This document shows positions 6,981-9,675 of a stretch of DNA of 9,675 nt, one piece after another. Numbering within the stretch: the stretch's first letter is position 1; every line of letters starts with the position of its first letter. Below the pieces are notes generated by a model, which searched no databases, had not been told where the DNA came from, and was given only the letters and a program-made list of their open reading frames with translations. Both the position numbers and the translations under genes were made by a program. This DNA comes from Syntrophomonas sp. (GTDB lineage Bacteria > Bacillota > Syntrophomonadia > Syntrophomonadales > Syntrophomonadaceae): the NCBI GenBank assembly GCA_028709355.1, contig JAQVXF010000030.1:1-9675 (forward strand). The letters are read 5' to 3'.

Positions 6981-8407
6981 TGAGTTATGAATTACTGGCG
7001 CCAGAAATAGCGGTCGCCGCCTTGGGCCTGCTGGTGCTGGCCATCGGTCTGCTGCTGCCCGCCCACAGCCGGAAAGCGGTGGGATACCTGGCAGTGCTGG
7101 GGCTGGCAGCGGTCCTGGTCCTGGTGATCGCTAACTTCAACCGGGAGGCGGTCTTTTTCGCCGGTGTCTATCAGGTTGACAAGTACACCAATTTCTTTCG
7201 TATCCTGTTCCTCAGCGCGGCCTTGTTGATATTCATGATGTCCAGCCGTTACAACCACCTGTTCGGGGAACGCCAGGGTGAATGGTTCAGCTTTATGCTC
7301 TTCGCCACCCTGGGGATGATGATCATGGTGGCGGCGGGGGACTTGATCACCGTCTACGTAGGCTTGGAGTTGATGACCATCAGTTTCTATGTCCTGAGTG
7401 CTTATCTCTTCGATGACCGTTTGTCGGCCGAGGCCGGGCTGAAGTACCTGATCATCGGCGCCCTCTCCTCAGCGGTGCTGCTGTTCGGAATGAGCCTGGT
7501 CTACGCCAGCAGCGCCACCACCGTATTCACTGAGATCAGCGGGGCTTTGGGCTCTGGACCCGAACAGCCTGCCCTGCTGGCCGGTATCGTCATGCTGATC
7601 GCCGGTCTGGGCTTCAAGATCTCGGCAGTACCCTTCCATATGTGGACCCCGGATATATATCAGGGAGCGCCCACCCCGGTGACCGCCTACCTGTCGGTGG
7701 CCTCCAAAGCAGCCGCTTTTTCGGTGCTGGTGCGCTTATTCCTGTCCGCTTTCCCAGGCCTGTCTTTCGATTGGCACCTAGTCCTGGCAGTGCTGGCGGC
7801 CCTGACAATCGTCATCGGCAACCTGACCGCCCTCCCCCAGACCAATGTCAAACGCATGTTGGCCTATTCCAGCATCGCCCAGGCTGGATATATCCTGGTG
7901 GGCCTGGTCGCGGCCAACAGCTATGGGCTCAAGGGCTTGCTCTTCTATGCGCTGCTGTATGTTTTCTCCAATGTCGGGGCTTTTGCGGTGGTCACCGCCG
8001 TCGAGGTGGAGGAAGGCGATGCCGAGCTGGAGTCATTCAGCGGCCTCAGCCGCCGGGCGCCGATGCTGGCAGCGGTCCTGACCATCTGTATGCTCTCCTT
8101 GGCCGGCATCCCGCCCCTGGCCGGTTTTGCCGGCAAGTTCTACCTGTTCGCCGGGGCCATCCAGGCCGGCTACCTGTGGCTGGCCTTCATCGGCCTGCTG
8201 ATGAGCATGATATCGGTCTACTACTACCTCAATGTAGCCAAGGCCATGTACATCGGGGCCAGCCGGAGGGAAGAACGGTTGTTGGTGCCCACCTCCGTAA
8301 GCACCGCTCTGTGGATATGCCTGTTGGGCACTGTCTTCCTGGGCGTCTATCCGGGACCGCTGTCCGGCCTAACCGAACTGGCCATAGCCATCTTTTCCAT
8401 CGGCTAG
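6980..8407 (+). CDS. nuoN: NADH-quinone oxidoreductase subunit N (NuoN)
   Basis: NuoN is the proximal antiporter-like proton-pumping subunit, next to NuoK. It has 475 residues, close to the usual 480. The expected channel residues are present: Glu130 in YVGLELMTISFYVL (E. coli Glu133), Lys213 in GLGFKISAVPFHMWTPD (Lys217), Lys243 in SVASKAAAFSVL (Lys247) and Lys386 in PPLAGFAGKFYLF (Lys395). The NVKRMLAYSSIAQAGYILVG loop is typical of this subunit. The ATG overlaps the nuoM stop by one base, with GGGAGGG (6964-6970) as ribosome site. It is the last gene of the operon: 257 bases with a terminator-like hairpin separate it from ndk, which faces it. Confidence 0.98.
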   Translation: MSYELLAPEIAVAALGLLVLAIGLLLPAHSRKAVGYLAVLGLAAVLVLVIANFNREAVFFAGVYQVDKYTNFFRILFLSAALLIFMMSSRYNHLFGERQGEWFSFMLFATLGMMIMVAAGDLITVYVGLELMTISFYVLSAYLFDDRLSAEAGLKYLIIGALSSAVLLFGMSLVYASSATTVFTEISGALGSGPEQPALLAGIVMLIAGLGFKISAVPFHMWTPDIYQGAPTPVTAYLSVASKAAAFSVLVRLFLSAFPGLSFDWHLVLAVLAALTIVIGNLTALPQTNVKRMLAYSSIAQAGYILVGLVAANSYGLKGLLFYALLYVFSNVGAFAVVTAVEVEEGDAELESFSGLSRRAPMLAAVLTICMLSLAGIPPLAGFAGKFYLFAGAIQAGYLWLAFIGLLMSMISVYYYLNVAKAMYIGASRREERLLVPTSVSTALWICLLGTVFLGVYPGPLSGLTELAIAIFSIG

Positions 8408-8473
8408 AGCTTGACCTTAATGATCGGTAAAAAGGCCGGGAGCAATGCTCAGTTTGTTAAATCTCATCCAACT

Positions 8474-8515
8474 ATAAAGACTGCCCTGGTCTCGAATGGA
8501 CCCGAGCAGTCTTAT
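8474..8515. terminator. Hairpin between convergent nuoN and ndk, likely bidirectional terminator
   Basis: AAGACTGC (8477-8484) pairs perfectly with GCAGTCTT (8506-8513). The stem grows to ATAAAGACTGC (8474-8484) against GCAGTCTTAT (8506-8515) if one A is bulged. An inner GGTC/GACC pair (8488-8491 with 8499-8502) extends the fold. On the + strand a short TTTT follows at 8519-8522; on the - strand the stem itself ends in CTTTAT. T-runs are weak in both directions, so termination is inferred mainly from the stem and its place between converging genes. Confidence 0.55.
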
Positions 8516-8664
8516 CACTTTTCCGAAATGGATCAAGGTTCGTTTCTCATCTTCCAATGCGGCAGCTTCTTCCTCTCCAGCGAGCATCAGCCGGAATACG
8601 AAGACATCCCCAGTCCAAAAAGCCCGACGGTATTAACTGCTACAGCTATCCAGTCAGGCGCCCT

Positions 8665-9111
8665 TTAGAATATCCACCGGTCAATCGACCGGGAGCAGTC
8701 GAGGATCTCCCCCGGCGAGAAGAACAGGGCGATCTCCCGGTTAGCGCTGAGAGGCGAATCGGAGCCATGGATTATGTTCTTGGCGATGCTTATCCCGTAA
8801 TCACCCCTGATAGTCCCCATCCCTGCATCCTGGGGATCGGTAGCCCCCATCATGGTTCGCACCAGAGCTATTACGTTGTCCCCTTCCAGGACCATAGCTG
8901 CCACCGGACCGGAGGTGATGAAATCGACCAGCCCCTCATAAAAAGGCTTGCCACTGTGCTCCTGATAGTGCTCGGCAGCCAGGGCCGGCGATATCTGCAT
9001 CAATTTCATAGCGGCGATCTTGATGCCCCGTCTTTCCAGGCGTCCGATGATGGCGCCGATCAAGCCTCTTTGTACCCCATCGGGTTTGACCATGGCGAAG
9101 GTGCGCTCCAC
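8665..9111 (-). CDS. ndk: Nucleoside diphosphate kinase
   Basis: Ndk moves the gamma-phosphate of ATP to other nucleoside diphosphates through a phosphohistidine and keeps cytoplasmic NTP and dNTP pools balanced. The 148 residues match the family (about 135-150). Conserved elements are VKPDGV (Lys9), HYQEHSGKPFY (Tyr49), ITSGPV, VRTMMGATDP (Arg85), GTIRGDYG (Arg102), Asn112 and the active-site NIIHGSDS with catalytic His115. The C-terminus ends RSIDRWIF; some bacterial forms stop earlier. The start is GTG at 9111, supported by AGGAGG (9120-9125 on this strand) with 8 bases of spacing. An internal ATG at residue 7 would cut into the VKPDG strand and has no such site. The gene faces nuoN and probably belongs to a different transcription unit, possibly following the aminotransferase. 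Confidence 0.98.
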   Translation of the reverse strand: MERTFAMVKPDGVQRGLIGAIIGRLERRGIKIAAMKLMQISPALAAEHYQEHSGKPFYEGLVDFITSGPVAAMVLEGDNVIALVRTMMGATDPQDAGMGTIRGDYGISIAKNIIHGSDSPLSANREIALFFSPGEILDCSRSIDRWIF

Positions 9112-9119
9112 TCTGTATT

Positions 9120-9125
9120 CCTCCT
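9120..9125 (-). promoter_or_regulatory. Shine-Dalgarno site deciding the GTG start of ndk
   Basis: AGGAGG reads on the - strand, with eight bases (AATACAGA) before the GTG at 9111-9109. This settles the non-ATG start of ndk. Confidence 0.85.
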
Positions 9126-9206
9126 GACAAATGATACGGACCAGTCTGATCTCGGCTTCCGTTGCTCATTTTGATATATGCCTGCATCAGGTGCAGAGCT
9201 TACTGT

Positions 9207-9230
9207 GCCGGCCCTGCCACTTGGGCCGGC
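9207..9230. other. GC-rich perfect hairpin between aminotransferase and ndk
   Basis: GCCGGCCC (9207-9214) and GGGCCGGC (9223-9230) form an 8-base-pair all-G/C stem with an 8-base loop. It begins 33 bases past the aminotransferase stop and about 95 bases upstream of the ndk start on the - strand. No T-run follows in either direction, so it is not a classic intrinsic terminator. It could weaken read-through, protect the 3' end of the aminotransferase message, or have no role. Confidence 0.45.
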
Positions 9231-9263
9231 GATCATACCTGGCCCTGTCGGTTTGGGCGGCCT

Positions 9264-9675
9264 CTACTTGTATTCGGCCAGGAAACGCTCCAGGCGAATC
9301 AGCCCCTCAGCAATATTCTCCAGAGAATTAGCATAAGAGAAGCGGATATAGCCTTCACAGTTAGCCCCGAAATCGATACCGGGAGTCACCGCCACCTTGG
9401 CCTTCTCCAGGATTTCAAAAGCCAACTGATAGGAGTCCATACTGTATTTTTTGACATTGGCCAGGGCATAGAAAGCCCCGCTGGGATCGAACCGGGTGGC
9501 TATGCCCATCTCTTTCAGGCGCTGCAACAGGAACAACCGCCGCTGATTATAAATATCGCGCATTGCCTGGACATGAGGATCGCAGTCCCGCAAGGCCACT
9601 ATCCCCCCCTCCTGGGCGAAGGATGAAGCACAGATGAACAGGTTCTGCTGCATGGTCTGGATGGTACGCACATAT
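9264..9675 (-). CDS. PLP-dependent class I aminotransferase, C-terminal part
   Basis: This is the last ~137 residues of a fold-type I pyridoxal-phosphate aminotransferase (aspartate aminotransferase-like class I/II). The gene continues past the window end; the frame is open to the edge, so the GTG at 9671 is probably internal. Visible family features are TIQTMQQNLFICASSFAQ, the hydrophobic helix that follows the lysine-bearing domain, the FDPSGAFYALANV strand of the small domain, and VTPGIDFG. EGYIRFSYA carries the arginine that binds the substrate alpha-carboxylate (equivalent to Arg386 of aspartate aminotransferase); its codon is at 9342-9344. The PLP lysine motif lies outside the window, so substrate and exact subfamily cannot be given. 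The stop TAG is at 9264-9266. The gene points the same way as ndk, 152 bases upstream of it, so the two may be co-transcribed. Confidence 0.93.
   Translation of the reverse strand, partial: YVRTIQTMQQNLFICASSFAQEGGIVALRDCDPHVQAMRDIYNQRRLFLLQRLKEMGIATRFDPSGAFYALANVKKYSMDSYQLAFEILEKAKVAVTPGIDFGANCEGYIRFSYANSLENIAEGLIRLERFLAEYK

Noticed and set aside
7642..8430. 262-codon + strand ORF inside nuoN
   Set aside because: Out-of-frame shadow of nuoN with Gly/Arg/Pro-rich translation and no ribosome site.
8417..8587. 56-codon - strand ORF downstream of ndk, beginning MLAGEEEAAALEDEKR, with plausible helical composition
   Set aside because: It has no Shine-Dalgarno site before its ATG and contains the terminator-like hairpin. 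I recognise no family. It could be a gene remnant or small protein, but nothing in the sequence supports that beyond an open frame.
8411..8668. 85-codon + strand ORF after nuoN
   Set aside because: No ribosome site, no recognisable domain, and it runs through the terminator hairpin into the antisense 3' end of ndk. Most likely chance.
9162..9626. 154-codon + strand ORF
   Set aside because: It lies antisense to the well-supported aminotransferase and shows no domain or ribosome site.
1..9675. Mobile elements, CRISPR arrays, tRNA or rRNA genes
   Set aside because: No transposase, terminal inverted repeats, regularly spaced repeats or RNA gene signatures were seen; the window is almost entirely explained by the genes listed.

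Overview
This window is most of a respiratory complex I (Nuo) operon from an anaerobic-type bacterium, followed by two convergent housekeeping genes. Eight nuo genes run on the + strand in the order nuoD (3' part only), nuoH, nuoI, nuoJ, nuoK, nuoL, nuoM, nuoN (about 1-8407). They are packed with ATGA or TGATG stop/start overlaps or gaps of 4-21 bases, so they are almost certainly one transcript. On the - strand are ndk (8665-9111) and the C-terminal part of a class I aminotransferase (9264 to the window end). A hairpin at about 8474-8515 lies between the converging nuoN and ndk and probably ends both transcripts.

The DNA is GC-rich with G/C-ending codons and strong GGAGG-type ribosome binding sites. 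No nuoE, nuoF or nuoG lies between nuoD and nuoH. That layout is typical of 11-subunit complex I forms, which lack the NADH-oxidising module or encode it elsewhere, as in Dehalococcoidia (Chloroflexota), many Firmicutes, cyanobacteria and archaeal Fpo. My best guess is an anaerobic bacterium of a Dehalococcoidia-like or Firmicutes-like lineage. This is inference from gene order, and I cannot confirm taxonomy from this window.

Together the genes encode the quinone-site subunits (NuoD, NuoH), the two-cluster ferredoxin subunit that feeds them (NuoI), and the membrane arm that pumps protons (NuoJ, K, L, M, N).

Two things are unusual. First, NuoI is about twice its normal length. After a normal 2x[4Fe-4S] core it carries a roughly 220-residue tail with two copies of a 73-residue, probably helical domain (53 of 73 residues identical) joined by an acidic Pro/Gly/Ser-rich linker. 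NuoI sits next to the peripheral modules of complex I, so in an operon stretch without nuoEFG this tail is a candidate docking or scaffold element for an alternative electron donor. Second, NuoM appears to have lost the conserved transmembrane lysine of the half-channel (Leu229 at that position by my alignment) while having two adjacent lysines (259-260) at the next lysine site. NuoL and NuoN keep theirs.
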